A stretch of DNA of 64,000 nucleotides from Gaiellasilicea sp963784895 (GCA_963784895.1 CAWATM010000013.1:62001-126000); one strand, 5' to 3'. Shown: positions 53,672 through 62,656, numbered from the stretch's first letter. Program-made: numbers and translations. Notes: generated by a model from the letters alone, not told the origin.

Positions 53672-56600
53672 CTACGGGCAGACGCGAATGACGCGCTGGG
53701 CCTCTGCCGTGCGGCCCTTCGCGTCGGTGACGATCGCGCGCAGCATGTGCCGGCCCTTCGCGGCGCCACCGCGGCGCCACGTGGCGGTGTAGAGCCCCGC
53801 GGTACCGCGCCGCACTGTCGCGATCGGCTTCTTGTCGACCGTGAACCGGATCGAGCGGACGGCGGCGGTCGAGCCGGCGACGACCGTCAGCGGCGTCCGC
53901 ACGGCCGCGCACTCGCGGATCTCGGGCGTGAGCCACGTGACCGTCGGTCCATCGACGACGGTGACCGGACCGCCCGCGAAGGCGGTGTTCGGCAGCAACT
54001 CGTCGCCGACGGAGTCGACGTTCTTCGACTCCTGGAAGTCGGCCGCCGACACCTGCATCTGCCGCTTGCCGGCGCGGAGCGCGGGAGCCTCGCGCGGGAT
54101 CGGGAAGAGCGCGATTCCGCCGGCCGGGTCGTAGGCGGCGGCGCCGATCAGCGTCTGGCCGTAGCCGATCACGAGCGAGTACGGGTCGACGCCGGCGCCG
54201 AGGTCGACGACACGGAGCGCAATCGTCGGCCGGCCCGCCGAGATGCGCCCGGTCAGGAGGCCGAGCAGCGGCGGCTGGAGGTCGTCGACCCAGGCGCGCA
54301 GGACGTAGGCGCCGCCGAGCCGCCGGCCGGTGAAGAGGTCGCGGCCCGAGTCGACGGCGACGTAGTACGCCTTCGTCCGCGGGAAGACGGTGCCGGCGGC
54401 GCCGATGTCGAGCGGGTAGTCGACTGTGAGGTTGTTGACGTTGACCGGCAGCCCCGCGTAGCCCTGGACGTCGTTCTCGTCCGCCGAGCCGAGGAACCAG
54501 GGATGGACGAGTGACCCCGGCGTCGAGACGATCACGGCGGCGCCGACGTTCACAGCCGGCTCGTCGAGCCGGATCCGGTAGAGCTTCTCGGCACCGTCTT
54601 CGTTCACGGGTGCGCCGGTGTAGTTCGGCGCGGGCCCGAAGGCGGCGGCCGGGTATCTGTAGGCGGACGCGCGCGAGACGCCCTGGCGGGTATCACCTGT
54701 CTGGATCTGCTGCAGCGGCACTACCGGTGCGGCCGCGAGGCCGGGGCGCGTCACGAGCAGGGCATACGCGACCTTGCGGGTGACCGAGCCGCGGTGGAGG
54801 AGCAGGAAGCCGTACGCCTCGCCGGCGCCCGCGCCCGCCGACGCGCTCGCCGTGACCGGGATCTGCACGCTCCCGCCGGGAGCGACCGTGACGGCGCCGG
54901 GGACGCTGATCTGAACGCCGTTCGGCTGGACCTGTGCCTTCACTTCGATCGTCCAGGTGCCCGAGCCCTCCCCGGCGTCTGCGAGCGAGAGCAGCAACGA
55001 CTTCGAGGCGGCGCCGCGGTTGAGGTTCAGATCCGAGTAGGAGAGCGAGACCGGATCGGTGAAGAGCTTCGGGTCGTTCGCGGCCATCAGGTCGACCTGG
55101 CCGGAGCCGGCGGTCAGCACGGGCGCCGCGGACGTGCGGGCGGTGTCGGCCCACGCGGTCGCGGCCGTCGAGACGAGCGCGGACTTGACCTGCAGCGCAG
55201 ACCAGCTTGGATGGCGCTGCAGCAGCAGGGCAGCTGCGCCCGCGACGTGCGGCGCGGCCATGCTCGTGCCGTCGAAGACCGCGAAGGGGCCGCCGAAGCT
55301 CGGGAGCGTCGCGGAGAGGATCTGGCCCCCGGGCGCGCCGACGTCCGGCTTCAGCATGTGGCCGAAGGCGGTCAGCCCGGCCGAGGAGAAGCTCGTGACG
55401 ACGCCGCCCCGGCCGGTGGCGAGGTCCTGCGGGCCACTGCCGATCCGAGCCGTTGCGCGGCCGCCGCGGCCGGCGAGGAAGGCGCGCAGCTGCTGGCCGT
55501 CGAGGTCGGCGATCATCCCGCCGCGGACGTCGAGCTGCACGGGGATCGGGTTCGCCTCACCCGGCCGGTTGTCGACGAACACGATCCCGACGCCGCCGGC
55601 CCCCTTGACGCGGGCGCTCTTGAGCGCGAAGGTGCACGTGCCGCGCGAGACGAGCGCGATCGCGCCGTTCAGCGAGCCGGCGCGAAGCGGGGTGGGGCCG
55701 CCGTCGAGGTTCCCGGGCGGGCCACAGAGGTCGCGCGGCACCGGCTGGCCGTTCGTGCCGACGAGCGTGCCGACGTCGACGAGCTGCTGGTCCGACGTGG
55801 CCCAAGCCGCCGGTGTCGCCGGGCCGGCGGTGCGCACGAACGGGATCCGCGTCAGCGGCTCGGGCGTTCCCGGCGCGGTCACCGACAGCGCGGGCGCGAA
55901 GACCTGGGAGTTCGAGAGCGCGGCAACCGAGATCGCGTCGGGGGCGCTGCCCGGCGAGCCGGCCGAGCCGACGCCGTAGTCGTCTCGGTCGTTGCCCGCT
56001 GAGATCACGGGAACGACACCGGCGGCCGCGACGTTGCGCACCGCCTCGACGAGCGCGTCGCTGAGGGGATCGGTCTGCGGGCCGCCGCCGGAGAAGTTGA
56101 TCACGTCCATCCCGTCCTGGACGGCCGCTTCGAAGGCGGCGACGATCTCGGGTGTGTTGCCGACGTGGCCGACCGGGGTCGGCACGTTGAAGACGCGGTA
56201 GTTGCCGATGTACGCCCTCGGCGCGACGCCCGAGAGCCCCGTCGTCTGCGGGTGGTCTCCTCCCGCCGGAGCGGTCGTGCCCGCGTTGCCCGCGGCGATG
56301 CCGGCGACGTGCGTGCCGTGGAACGAGTTCTGCGGGTCGAGGGCCAGCGGCGTCCGCTCGTCCGCGCCCGCGCCGACGAAGGAGCGGGCAACGATCACCT
56401 TCGGCGACGTCCACTTGGTGCCACCCTTCGGGAAGCCGGCCGGATAGCTGTAGCCCTCCGGGTTGAAAAAGGCGTTCTTCGGGTCGACGCCGTCGTCGAT
56501 GACGGCGATCTTCATCCCTTCGCCGCTGCCGCCGCCGGCGGCCGCGAGCGCACCCGAGCCGATCAGGCCGGGGCTACGGTTGAGCGCGAGCGCGTAGCGG

Positions 56601-57055
56601 TAGCTCGGGTAGAGCTTGCGCGCGAAGGAGAGCTTGGCCGCCTTCGCCAGCTCGGTCGCGGGCAGCTCGACCGCGATCCCGTTCAGGAGCAACGTGTAGT
56701 TGCGCTTGACCGTCGCGGCGGGAATCGCGCGCTTCAGCGAAGCCGTCGCGGCCCGCTGCGCCCGCTGGAGCTGCGCGGTATAGGCCCTCGCGCCGCGGCT
56801 CTGCACGTTCAGCCGGCGCGTGCCGCTGCTGCCGGCGAGCGTGCGTGAATAGGCGGCGAGCGGCGGGTCGGCCAGCGTCAGGATGACCGTGACGCGGCCG
56901 CTGCGATGCGCGTCCGGAATCGTGATCGTGCCTGCGCGCACGCGCGGGATCTCGAGCTCGCCGTGACGCCGCTCGATCGGCTGGAATGCAGCTGAAGCAG
57001 CCGACGTGACGACGAGCGCCACGCCGAGTGCGAGGGATCCGACGAGGCGGCGCAC
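53672..57055 (-). CDS. Large secreted subtilisin-like serine protease (S8) with PA domain
   Basis: A 1,127-residue exported protease. Start GTG 57055, signal peptide (LVGSLALGVALVVTSAASA), then a propeptide resembling inhibitor I9. The S8 domain has Asp in KIAVIDDGVDPKNAFF (D187), His in SFHGTHVAGIAAGN (H246) and Ser in FDGTSMAAPHVAGAAALL (S598). A PA domain is inserted before the Ser (IALVSRGTCTFALKSARVKGAGGVGIVFV). After about residue 650 come beta-sandwich domains of the C5a-peptidase/lactocepin kind. A TACTCT -10 box 7 nt upstream suggests a leaderless mRNA. Confidence 0.92.
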   Translation of the reverse strand: MRRLVGSLALGVALVVTSAASAAFQPIERRHGELEIPRVRAGTITIPDAHRSGRVTVILTLADPPLAAYSRTLAGSSGTRRLNVQSRGARAYTAQLQRAQRAATASLKRAIPAATVKRNYTLLLNGIAVELPATELAKAAKLSFARKLYPSYRYALALNRSPGLIGSGALAAAGGGSGEGMKIAVIDDGVDPKNAFFNPEGYSYPAGFPKGGTKWTSPKVIVARSFVGAGADERTPLALDPQNSFHGTHVAGIAAGNAGTTAPAGGDHPQTTGLSGVAPRAYIGNYRVFNVPTPVGHVGNTPEIVAAFEAAVQDGMDVINFSGGGPQTDPLSDALVEAVRNVAAAGVVPVISAGNDRDDYGVGSAGSPGSAPDAISVAALSNSQVFAPALSVTAPGTPEPLTRIPFVRTAGPATPAAWATSDQQLVDVGTLVGTNGQPVPRDLCGPPGNLDGGPTPLRAGSLNGAIALVSRGTCTFALKSARVKGAGGVGIVFVDNRPGEANPIPVQLDVRGGMIADLDGQQLRAFLAGRGGRATARIGSGPQDLATGRGGVVTSFSSAGLTAFGHMLKPDVGAPGGQILSATLPSFGGPFAVFDGTSMAAPHVAGAAALLLQRHPSWSALQVKSALVSTAATAWADTARTSAAPVLTAGSGQVDLMAANDPKLFTDPVSLSYSDLNLNRGAASKSLLLSLADAGEGSGTWTIEVKAQVQPNGVQISVPGAVTVAPGGSVQIPVTASASAGAGAGEAYGFLLLHRGSVTRKVAYALLVTRPGLAAAPVVPLQQIQTGDTRQGVSRASAYRYPAAAFGPAPNYTGAPVNEDGAEKLYRIRLDEPAVNVGAAVIVSTPGSLVHPWFLGSADENDVQGYAGLPVNVNNLTVDYPLDIGAAGTVFPRTKAYYVAVDSGRDLFTGRRLGGAYVLRAWVDDLQPPLLGLLTGRISAGRPTIALRVVDLGAGVDPYSLVIGYGQTLIGAAAYDPAGGIALFPIPREAPALRAGKRQMQVSAADFQESKNVDSVGDELLPNTAFAGGPVTVVDGPTVTWLTPEIRECAAVRTPLTVVAGSTAAVRSIRFTVDKKPIATVRRGTAGLYTATWRRGGAAKGRHMLRAIVTDAKGRTAEAQRVIRVCP

Positions 57056-57062
57056 GGACAGC

Positions 57063-57078
57063 AGAGTAGCCGTAGGAT
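57063..57078. promoter_or_regulatory. Back-to-back -10 boxes for the S8 protease and fabI genes
   Basis: Minus strand TACTCT (57063-57068) ends 7 nt before GTG 57055; plus strand TAGGAT (57073-57078) ends 6 nt before GTG 57085. Only 4 bp separate the two hexamers and the start codons are 29 bp apart, so each upstream promoter half would lie over the other's transcript. Confidence 0.6.
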
Positions 57079-57084
57079 CGCCAC

Positions 57085-57861
57085 GTGTCGCGATTCGCAG
57101 GGAAGCGCGCTCTCATCATGGGGGTCGCCAACAAACGGTCGATCGCCTGGGCAATCGCGAGGCGCCTGGCGGACGAGGGCGCCGAGCTCGCCTTCACGTT
57201 TCAGGGCGCGCGGATCGAGACGAATGTGCGGGAGCTCGCGTCATCGGTCGGCTCCGAGCTGGTGACTCCCTGCGACGTGCGCGCCGACGAGGACGTCGAC
57301 CGCGTCTTCGGCGAGGTCGCCGGCGTCTGGGACGGCAAGCTCGATCTGCTCGTCCACTCGGTCGCCTTCGCGGCCGCCGAGGATCTCGAGGGCCGCTTCA
57401 CGGACACGCCGCGGGACCGCTTCTGGCTGGCCGTCGACATCAGCGCCTACTCGCTCGTCGCCGCGTCGAGCGCAGCGGAGCCGCTGATGGCCGCCGCAGG
57501 CGGAGGGTCGATCGTGACGATGACCTATCTCGGCGGCGAGCGCGCGGTGCCGCACTACAACGTGATGGGTGTCGCGAAGGCGACCCTCGACGCCTCCGTC
57601 AAGTACCTCGCCTGGGATCTCGGCGAGAAGGAGATCCGCGTCAACGCCGTCTCGGCCGGGCCGGTGCGCACGCTCGCCGCCCGCTCGATCGCGGGGTTCA
57701 CCGAGATGGAATCGATGTTCGTCGAGCGCGCGCCGCTGCGCCGGCACATCGATGCCGGCGACGTCGCCGCAGCGTCCGCCTATCTGCTCTCGGACGACGC
57801 GAGAAACGTCACCGGCACGACGCTCTACGTCGACGCCGGCTATCACGCTATGGGGATGTAG
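57085..57861 (+). CDS. fabI: Enoyl-[acyl-carrier-protein] reductase (NADH)
   Basis: A 258-residue reductase finishing each fatty-acid elongation cycle. KRALIMGVANKRSIAWAIARRLADEGAELAF is the FabI-type NAD loop. The Y-x6-K catalytic pair is Y158 and K165 in HYNVMGVAKATLD, and the end ITGTTLYVDAGYHAMGM-like sequence (NVTGTTLYVDAGYHAMGM) is typical. It is monocistronic, leaderless by position of TAGGAT, and ends 9 nt from the converging MMPL gene. Confidence 0.95.
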   Translation: MSRFAGKRALIMGVANKRSIAWAIARRLADEGAELAFTFQGARIETNVRELASSVGSELVTPCDVRADEDVDRVFGEVAGVWDGKLDLLVHSVAFAAAEDLEGRFTDTPRDRFWLAVDISAYSLVAASSAAEPLMAAAGGGSIVTMTYLGGERAVPHYNVMGVAKATLDASVKYLAWDLGEKEIRVNAVSAGPVRTLAARSIAGFTEMESMFVERAPLRRHIDAGDVAAASAYLLSDDARNVTGTTLYVDAGYHAMGM

Positions 57862-57870
57862 GCCTCCCGG

Positions 57871-60132
57871 TCAGCCCTCCGCCTCGACCGGCTTCGTGGA
57901 CGGGCGAGGCGCCTCGCTGTCATGCGGCGCTTCGATCGTGATGTTCGGCAGCGCCCGGTCGAGCCAGCGCGGGATGTACCAGGACTTCTCGCCCAGCAGG
58001 GTCAGGAAGGCCGGGACGAGCGTCATCCGCACGACGAGCGCGTCCGTGAGGATCGCGACCGCGAGCAGGATCCCGAACTCCTTCGAGATCCGGTCGGACG
58101 TGAGGATGAACGCCGCGAAGACCGTGCCCATGATCACCGCCGCGGCGACCACGACGCGGCCGATCGCGGCGATCCCGTGCTCGACCGCCTCGCGCGTCGG
58201 CAGCCCGTGGACGTGCTCCTCGCGGATCCGGCTCATCAGGAAGACCATGTAGTCCATCGAGAGTCCGAAGAGGATCGCGAACGCGATCGGCGGCACGAAC
58301 GTCTCGATCGGCCCCGTTCGGTCGAGGCCCGTCAGCCCGAGCAGGTAGCCCTCCTGCACCACCAGGGTCAGGACACCGAAGCCGATGAAGGCGGAGAGGA
58401 TCGTCGTGATCGCGGCCGTGAGCGAGATCACGATCGAGCGGAAGGCCATCGCGAGCAGGATGAACGTCACCCCGATCACGTAGAGGAGGAAGATCGGCAG
58501 CCGCTCCATGATCCGGTCGGCGATGTCCGCGAAGGCGGCCGTGAGGCCGGAGACATACGCGATCGCGTCACCGCCCTGGGTCGCCGCCGGGACGACGTCG
58601 TCGCGAAGCCGGTGGACGAGCTGCTCGGTCTCCTCGTCCTGAGGAGCCGAGTCGGGAGTGACGAAGACGATCGCGACCGTCTCCTCGTCGTTCAGCTGCG
58701 GCTCGCTGGCCGAGGCGACGCCCTGGAGGTCACGAACGCCCTCGTAGACGCGATCCGGCGCCTCCGGGTCACCGTTGACGTCGATCACGATCGGGATCGG
58801 GCCGTTGAAGCCGGCGCCGAAGCCCTCCGCGAGCAGGTCGTAGGCGCGCCGCGCGGTCTGCTCCTCCGGCTGCGTCCCCTGGTCGGAGGCGCCCAGCCGC
58901 ACGAGCCCGGACGTTGCGGCGAGCGCGAGACCCGCAACGAGCAGGACGATGAACACGGGCTTCGCGTTCCGGGTGACGAAGCGGCCCCAGCGTGCGACCA
59001 GCGTCTTCTCGCGCGCCGCCTCGGAGTCGTCGAGCGGCGGCAGGAACGGCACCTTCAGCCGGTCGACCTTGTGGCCGAGCAGCCGGAGCACGGCGATCAG
59101 GAGCGAGTTCGCGATCAGCACCGTCGTCAGCACGCCGAGCGCGGAGCCGATCCCGAGCTTGGTCACGAAGTCGAGCCCGAAGAAGGCGAGACCGGTCACG
59201 GAGATCGCGACCGTCAGCCCGGCGAAGAGCACCGCGCGGCCTGCGGACGCGCCCGCCTCGGCGGCCGCGTCCACCGGTGCCATGCCCTCGTGCAGCGCCT
59301 GGCGGAAGCGGGTGACGATGAAGAGCGAGTAGTCGATCCCGACGCCGAGCCCGATCATCGAGACGAGCAGCGGCGTGATCGTGTTGATGTCGGTCAGGCC
59401 GGCGAGGATGAACAGGAGCAGGAACGCCGTCATCAGCGCGACGAGCGCGAGCGCGATCGGGATCAGCGTCGCGACGAAGGTGCGGAAGACGACGAGCAGC
59501 ACGAGCAGCGCCGCGAGGAGGCCGAGCAGCTCCTGCGTGCCCTGCTCGATCGGCGGGAACTCGGCATCGCCGTTGTACTCGACGGTGACGCCGACGGGCG
59601 CGACGGCCTCGCGCACCGAGTCCTGCACCGCGAGGACTGCCTCACGGTCCGTATCGAAGATGACCCGGTCGAACTGCGCCTCCGCATAGGCGATCCGGCC
59701 GTCGTCCGAGAAGGTGTTCTCGTCGAAGGGGTCGCCGACCTCGGTGATGCCGGCCGTGTCCTCGGTCGGCTTGAACTCGTCCGTCTTCAGCTCGGCGACC
59801 GCGTCCTCGATCGCCGCCTTGCGCTCGGCCGTGTCGAGCCGCTCCCCCGGCGGGGCCGCGAAGACGAGGTTGAGCACACCGCCCTGCTCCTCGGCGAACT
59901 CCGACTCGATCAGGTCGGTCGCCTTCTGCGTGTCCGACCCGGGGATGTCGAATTCGTCTTTGAGGCTGCCGCCGACCGTCGCGACGAGGCCGATCAGGAC
60001 GGCGATGATGCCGATCCAGGCGAGCACGACGCGCCAGGGATGCGACGCGCAGGAGCGCGCCCAGCGTGCAAGTCCTCCCGTGGCGAGACGTTCGTGGGCG
60101 GCGCGGCGTTCAGGGGTCGTTCTCTCCGCCAT
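57871..60132 (-). CDS. MMPL-family (RND) transporter
   Basis: A 753-residue membrane transporter with about 12 membrane segments in two halves and two large extracytoplasmic loops (about 65-200 and 400-530). The proton-relay signature GVGIDYSLFIVTRFRQAL in the first half and GLSMDYMVFLMSRIREE in the second are diagnostic. Relatives export lipids or drugs; substrate unknown. ATG 60132 has an AAAGGAG site 10 nt upstream, unlike the leaderless genes around it. Confidence 0.92.
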   Translation of the reverse strand: MAERTTPERRAAHERLATGGLARWARSCASHPWRVVLAWIGIIAVLIGLVATVGGSLKDEFDIPGSDTQKATDLIESEFAEEQGGVLNLVFAAPPGERLDTAERKAAIEDAVAELKTDEFKPTEDTAGITEVGDPFDENTFSDDGRIAYAEAQFDRVIFDTDREAVLAVQDSVREAVAPVGVTVEYNGDAEFPPIEQGTQELLGLLAALLVLLVVFRTFVATLIPIALALVALMTAFLLLFILAGLTDINTITPLLVSMIGLGVGIDYSLFIVTRFRQALHEGMAPVDAAAEAGASAGRAVLFAGLTVAISVTGLAFFGLDFVTKLGIGSALGVLTTVLIANSLLIAVLRLLGHKVDRLKVPFLPPLDDSEAAREKTLVARWGRFVTRNAKPVFIVLLVAGLALAATSGLVRLGASDQGTQPEEQTARRAYDLLAEGFGAGFNGPIPIVIDVNGDPEAPDRVYEGVRDLQGVASASEPQLNDEETVAIVFVTPDSAPQDEETEQLVHRLRDDVVPAATQGGDAIAYVSGLTAAFADIADRIMERLPIFLLYVIGVTFILLAMAFRSIVISLTAAITTILSAFIGFGVLTLVVQEGYLLGLTGLDRTGPIETFVPPIAFAILFGLSMDYMVFLMSRIREEHVHGLPTREAVEHGIAAIGRVVVAAAVIMGTVFAAFILTSDRISKEFGILLAVAILTDALVVRMTLVPAFLTLLGEKSWYIPRWLDRALPNITIEAPHDSEAPRPSTKPVEAEG

Positions 60133-60197
60133 TGCGGTGGCTCCTTTTCGGTGGGGTCGCTACACGTTAGACGTGCGGGCACACCCGAATTCATCGT

Positions 60198-61688
60198 TCA
60201 CCGGTTCGTAACCGTGCGCGGGACGCCGTCGCGGTACTCGACGACGACGCTCACGCCGAGCTCCTCTGCCCGCTCCGGCAGCTCGCGCGCGACGCGGAAT
60301 GCGGCGGGCGGCGCCGATGTCGCGTAGCCGAGCGGCCGCTCGCGCGGCGCCTGCATCGCGTAGTAGAGGTAGACGCTGCCCGCGTAGGCGTCGGGCGGGA
60401 GCGCGGGCAGCTCGAGCAGCCGCCCAGCCGGCGCGTCCTCGACCCGGGCGTAGACGGCGTTGTCCTCGTCGGCGACGAGCGGGTCATAGAGCGGCACCCA
60501 GAGGTCGACAGCGACGACGACGACAGCGGCGGCGGCAACGAGGCGCGCGCGCCGACGAGCTTGTGTTTCTGAAACACAAGCCACCGCGACCGCCGCCAGC
60601 GCACCGAGGCAGAGACACGCGATCGGCAGGAGGCGCTCCGGCACCCGGGTCGAGTGCAGCGGCGTATTCCGCCAGAGGAAGCCGTACCCAGGCAGGTTCG
60701 AGCCGAGCGCGAGGAGGCACGGGACGAGCGCGCCGAGGCCGAGGACCAGGGCGAGGCGCCGCCCGGAAGAGATTGTGTTTCTGAAACACAAGCAGACGAG
60801 TCCGACCACGGCGAGGAGCGGCAGCAGCCAGCCGAGGTAGACGAACTGCTCGAACTCGCCGGGGTCGCGCGAGAGAAAGTCGCCGACCGTGGCGGAATAG
60901 CGCTCGACTTCCGAGAAGGGGCGCTCCACGGTGTCGCGGAGGCTGAGCGCCCAGACGAGGACGCCGGCGGCGATCGCCGCGCCGGCCACGACAGCTCCGA
61001 GCCGGAGGCGGCGCCGGGCGAGCGCATACGCGAGCACGAACGGGATCGCTCCGAGGGCGAGGTGCACCTGGCCCGAGAGCGGGATCGACGCGAGCGCGGC
61101 TGCCGCGAGCAACGTCAGCCGCCGCTCGACGCCGTAGAGCGCGAGCGGGAGCAGCATCGAGATCGGCCCGAGCAGGTGGCCGGTCGACTGCGCGACGCGG
61201 TAGGGCGCGAGCGCGAACGCGAGCCCGCCGACGAGCGCCGCGCCGAGGCCGAGCCCGAGCGTGCGCAGCCAGAGCGCGGCAAGCCCGCCGGCGCCGACGT
61301 AGGTCAGGAGGACGAAGACGTTCCAGCCGGCGACCGTGCCGAGGAGCGCCTGCAGCGGCCCGAACACGGCCGCGAAGGGCCAGCCCGCGAAGTTCACGCG
61401 CGGCTCCACCTCGGGCTGGAAGCTGTACGGGTCGAGCCATGGCTCGGCCGCCCGAGCGAACTGGTGGCCGGGGAGCCAGAGCGCATAGGCGGTCTGGAGA
61501 TGGTCGCCCGGCGTCACCCGGCCCTCGCGCGGCTCGCCGTAGCCGAGGAAGCGGTCGGTCTCGAAGACTGCCGGAGAGGTGGCGAGCAGCCCGGCGCCGA
61601 GATAGAGGGCGGCGGCTAGTCCCGCAATGCCCGCGCGGCTGCGAGCGGCTCGTCGAAGTCGGGCACCTCCGAGTCCTCGTACCGCCAC
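60198..61688 (-). CDS. Polytopic membrane protein, glycosyltransferase-like
   Basis: About 496 residues with roughly ten to twelve membrane segments. An extracytoplasmic loop (TPGDHLQTAYALWLPGHQFARAAEPWLDPYSFQP) follows the first segment, which resembles the GT-C/YfhO-like membrane glycosyltransferases. A short C-terminal soluble domain ends VVVEYRDGVPRTVTNR. Assignment to GT-C is by pattern only. The start is uncertain: GTG 61688 overlaps the peroxiredoxin end by 73 nt, and a non-standard start near 61627 is possible. Two copies of a 21-bp palindrome lie in its coding sequence. Confidence 0.65.
   Translation of the reverse strand: MAVRGLGGARLRRAARSRAGIAGLAAALYLGAGLLATSPAVFETDRFLGYGEPREGRVTPGDHLQTAYALWLPGHQFARAAEPWLDPYSFQPEVEPRVNFAGWPFAAVFGPLQALLGTVAGWNVFVLLTYVGAGGLAALWLRTLGLGLGAALVGGLAFALAPYRVAQSTGHLLGPISMLLPLALYGVERRLTLLAAAALASIPLSGQVHLALGAIPFVLAYALARRRLRLGAVVAGAAIAAGVLVWALSLRDTVERPFSEVERYSATVGDFLSRDPGEFEQFVYLGWLLPLLAVVGLVCLCFRNTISSGRRLALVLGLGALVPCLLALGSNLPGYGFLWRNTPLHSTRVPERLLPIACLCLGALAAVAVACVSETQARRRARLVAAAAVVVVAVDLWVPLYDPLVADEDNAVYARVEDAPAGRLLELPALPPDAYAGSVYLYYAMQAPRERPLGYATSAPPAAFRVARELPERAEELGVSVVVEYRDGVPRTVTNR
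60561..60581. repeat. Palindromic 21-bp repeat, copy 1 (inside a coding gene)
   Basis: TTGTGTTTC and GAAACACAA arms flank a single T; with the flanking GC dinucleotides the palindrome is 23 bp (60559-60581). It encodes ACVSETQA on the minus strand, at the outer end of a membrane segment. The second copy is at 60773-60793. Confidence 0.85.
60773..60793. repeat. Palindromic 21-bp repeat, copy 2 (inside the same gene)
   Basis: Identical over 21 bp to 60561-60581, but read in another frame of the same gene, giving CLCFRNTIS instead of CVSETQA. Two frames mean that DNA, not protein, is conserved. The AT-rich core contrasts with the GC-rich surroundings. Confidence 0.85.
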
Positions 61689-62047
61689 GATTCGAGCACC
61701 GTACCGTCCTCGCCGACGAGGAACGTGCTCCGTCGCGGCACGCCCTCCATCCACCGCCACACGCGCGCGGCGCCGAACCGCTTCGCCAGCGCTCCGTTCC
61801 AGTCCGAGATCAGCGGCACGTCGGCGTCGAGCACGTCCTTCCAGGCCCGGTGCGACCAGTGCGAGTCGCGCGAGACGCCAAAGACGCGCACGCCTGCGCG
61901 CTCGAACTCCGGCCGCCTGTCACGCAGGAGGCGCAGCTCCTGCGTTCAGGTCGGCGACCAGTCGAAGAGGTAGAAGCAGAACAACACAGGCCCCTCCTCG
62001 AGCAGCTCCTCGAGCTCCATCTCGGCGCCGGTGTCGAGCCAGAACAC
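61616..62047 (-). CDS. Peroxiredoxin-like protein, probable selenoprotein (TGA = Sec34)
   Basis: A 143-residue thioredoxin-fold peroxidase. One frame from GTG 62047 to TAG 61616-61618 is interrupted only by TGA at 61948-61946, codon 34. The context LFCFYLFDWSPT-U-TQELRLLRDRRPEF aligns position for position with the peroxidatic Cys of AhpE-type peroxiredoxins (FPLAFTGICQGELDQL), including S/T three residues before. The rest is conserved: GVRVFGVSRDSHWSHRAWKD, PLISDWNG, GVPRRSTFLVGEDGTVLESW. A bSECIS-like hairpin lies at 61912-61932. It would reduce peroxides using selenium. Nine nt behind an M14 gene in a sigma-factor-led cluster. Read as an ordinary stop, only a 33-residue fragment would be made. 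Confidence 0.85.
61912..61932 (-). promoter_or_regulatory. Candidate bSECIS element of the peroxiredoxin gene
   Basis: In the mRNA, starting 14 nt after the UGA, GCCUCCUG pairs with CAGGCGGC (7 of 8 positions, one U-C mismatch) around a CGUGA loop. The loop starts 22 nt after the UGA and has GU at positions 2-3, as in E. coli fdhF and in the fdhA element of this window. An alternative 9-bp hairpin starting directly after the UGA would be covered by the decoding ribosome. Folded by eye. Confidence 0.7.
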
Positions 62048-62056
62048 GGCGCGAAT

Positions 62057-62656
62057 CTACTCGGCGAGCCGCAGGACGGCGCTCGCATGCCTGCGTGCGA
62101 GCGCCTCGGGTACCTCGCCGGGCGGCAGCTCGACGACGAACGAGACCTGGCCGAGCGCGTTCTGCCAGCGCGAGGCGGTGCCCGGCGGCCAGGGGAGGGA
62201 GCGGTACGGGACCCGGCTGAGCCGCGCGTAGCGCCGGGCGATCGCACGGCTCGGCCCCCAGGCGCGGACGACCGCCTGCGGCTGGTGGAACCAGATCGTC
62301 ACGTCCGGCCTCAGCCGGAGGATCAGTTTCCGAGCGATCCGCGTCTCGCGCTGGGTCGCGGCGAAGAAGTCGCGGTTGAGGTCGACGCCACGCGCGTTGG
62401 TGCGGCTGCGGCGGGCGTACCCATCGGGGTTCAGCTGGTGCACGAGCCAGAGATCGGCGCGCGCCGCCGAGCGCGCGAGCAGCCGCGTCACCTCGATCCC
62501 TTCGCACTCGTCGCCGTGGATGCAGCCGATCACGAGCAGACGCGGTCCCTCGCCCGCGAGGTGCGTCGCCTGAATGGGCCTGCCGTCGTACGACCGGCCG
62601 AGCTGCTGCCCGGGAGCAGCCAGGAGCCCGGCGACGATCAGGGCACGCAGCACCAC
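62057..62656 (-). CDS. M14-type zinc peptidase (murein peptide amidase-like)
   Basis: A 199-residue compact M14 enzyme. Zinc ligands: CIHGDECEG (HxxE) and WFHQPQ (third His); substrate motifs NPDGYARRSRTNARGVDLNRDF; catalytic Glu in SFVVELPPGE. The length and motif pattern resemble MpaA/DUF2817 amidases that cleave gamma-D-Glu-mDAP bonds in peptidoglycan fragments. A hydrophobic N-terminus (LRALIVAGLLAAPG) may be a signal peptide. GTG 62656 overlaps the upstream gene. Confidence 0.85.
   Translation of the reverse strand: MVLRALIVAGLLAAPGQQLGRSYDGRPIQATHLAGEGPRLLVIGCIHGDECEGIEVTRLLARSAARADLWLVHQLNPDGYARRSRTNARGVDLNRDFFAATQRETRIARKLILRLRPDVTIWFHQPQAVVRAWGPSRAIARRYARLSRVPYRSLPWPPGTASRWQNALGQVSFVVELPPGEVPEALARRHASAVLRLAE

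Noticed and set aside
61922..61945. Perfect 9-bp hairpin (ACGCAGGAG/CTCCTGCGT) starting right after the peroxiredoxin TGA as the SECIS
   Set aside because: Its 5' arm would be covered by the ribosome decoding the UGA and its loop begins only 10 nt downstream. The alternative hairpin with a GU loop at +22 fits known bacterial SECIS geometry better.
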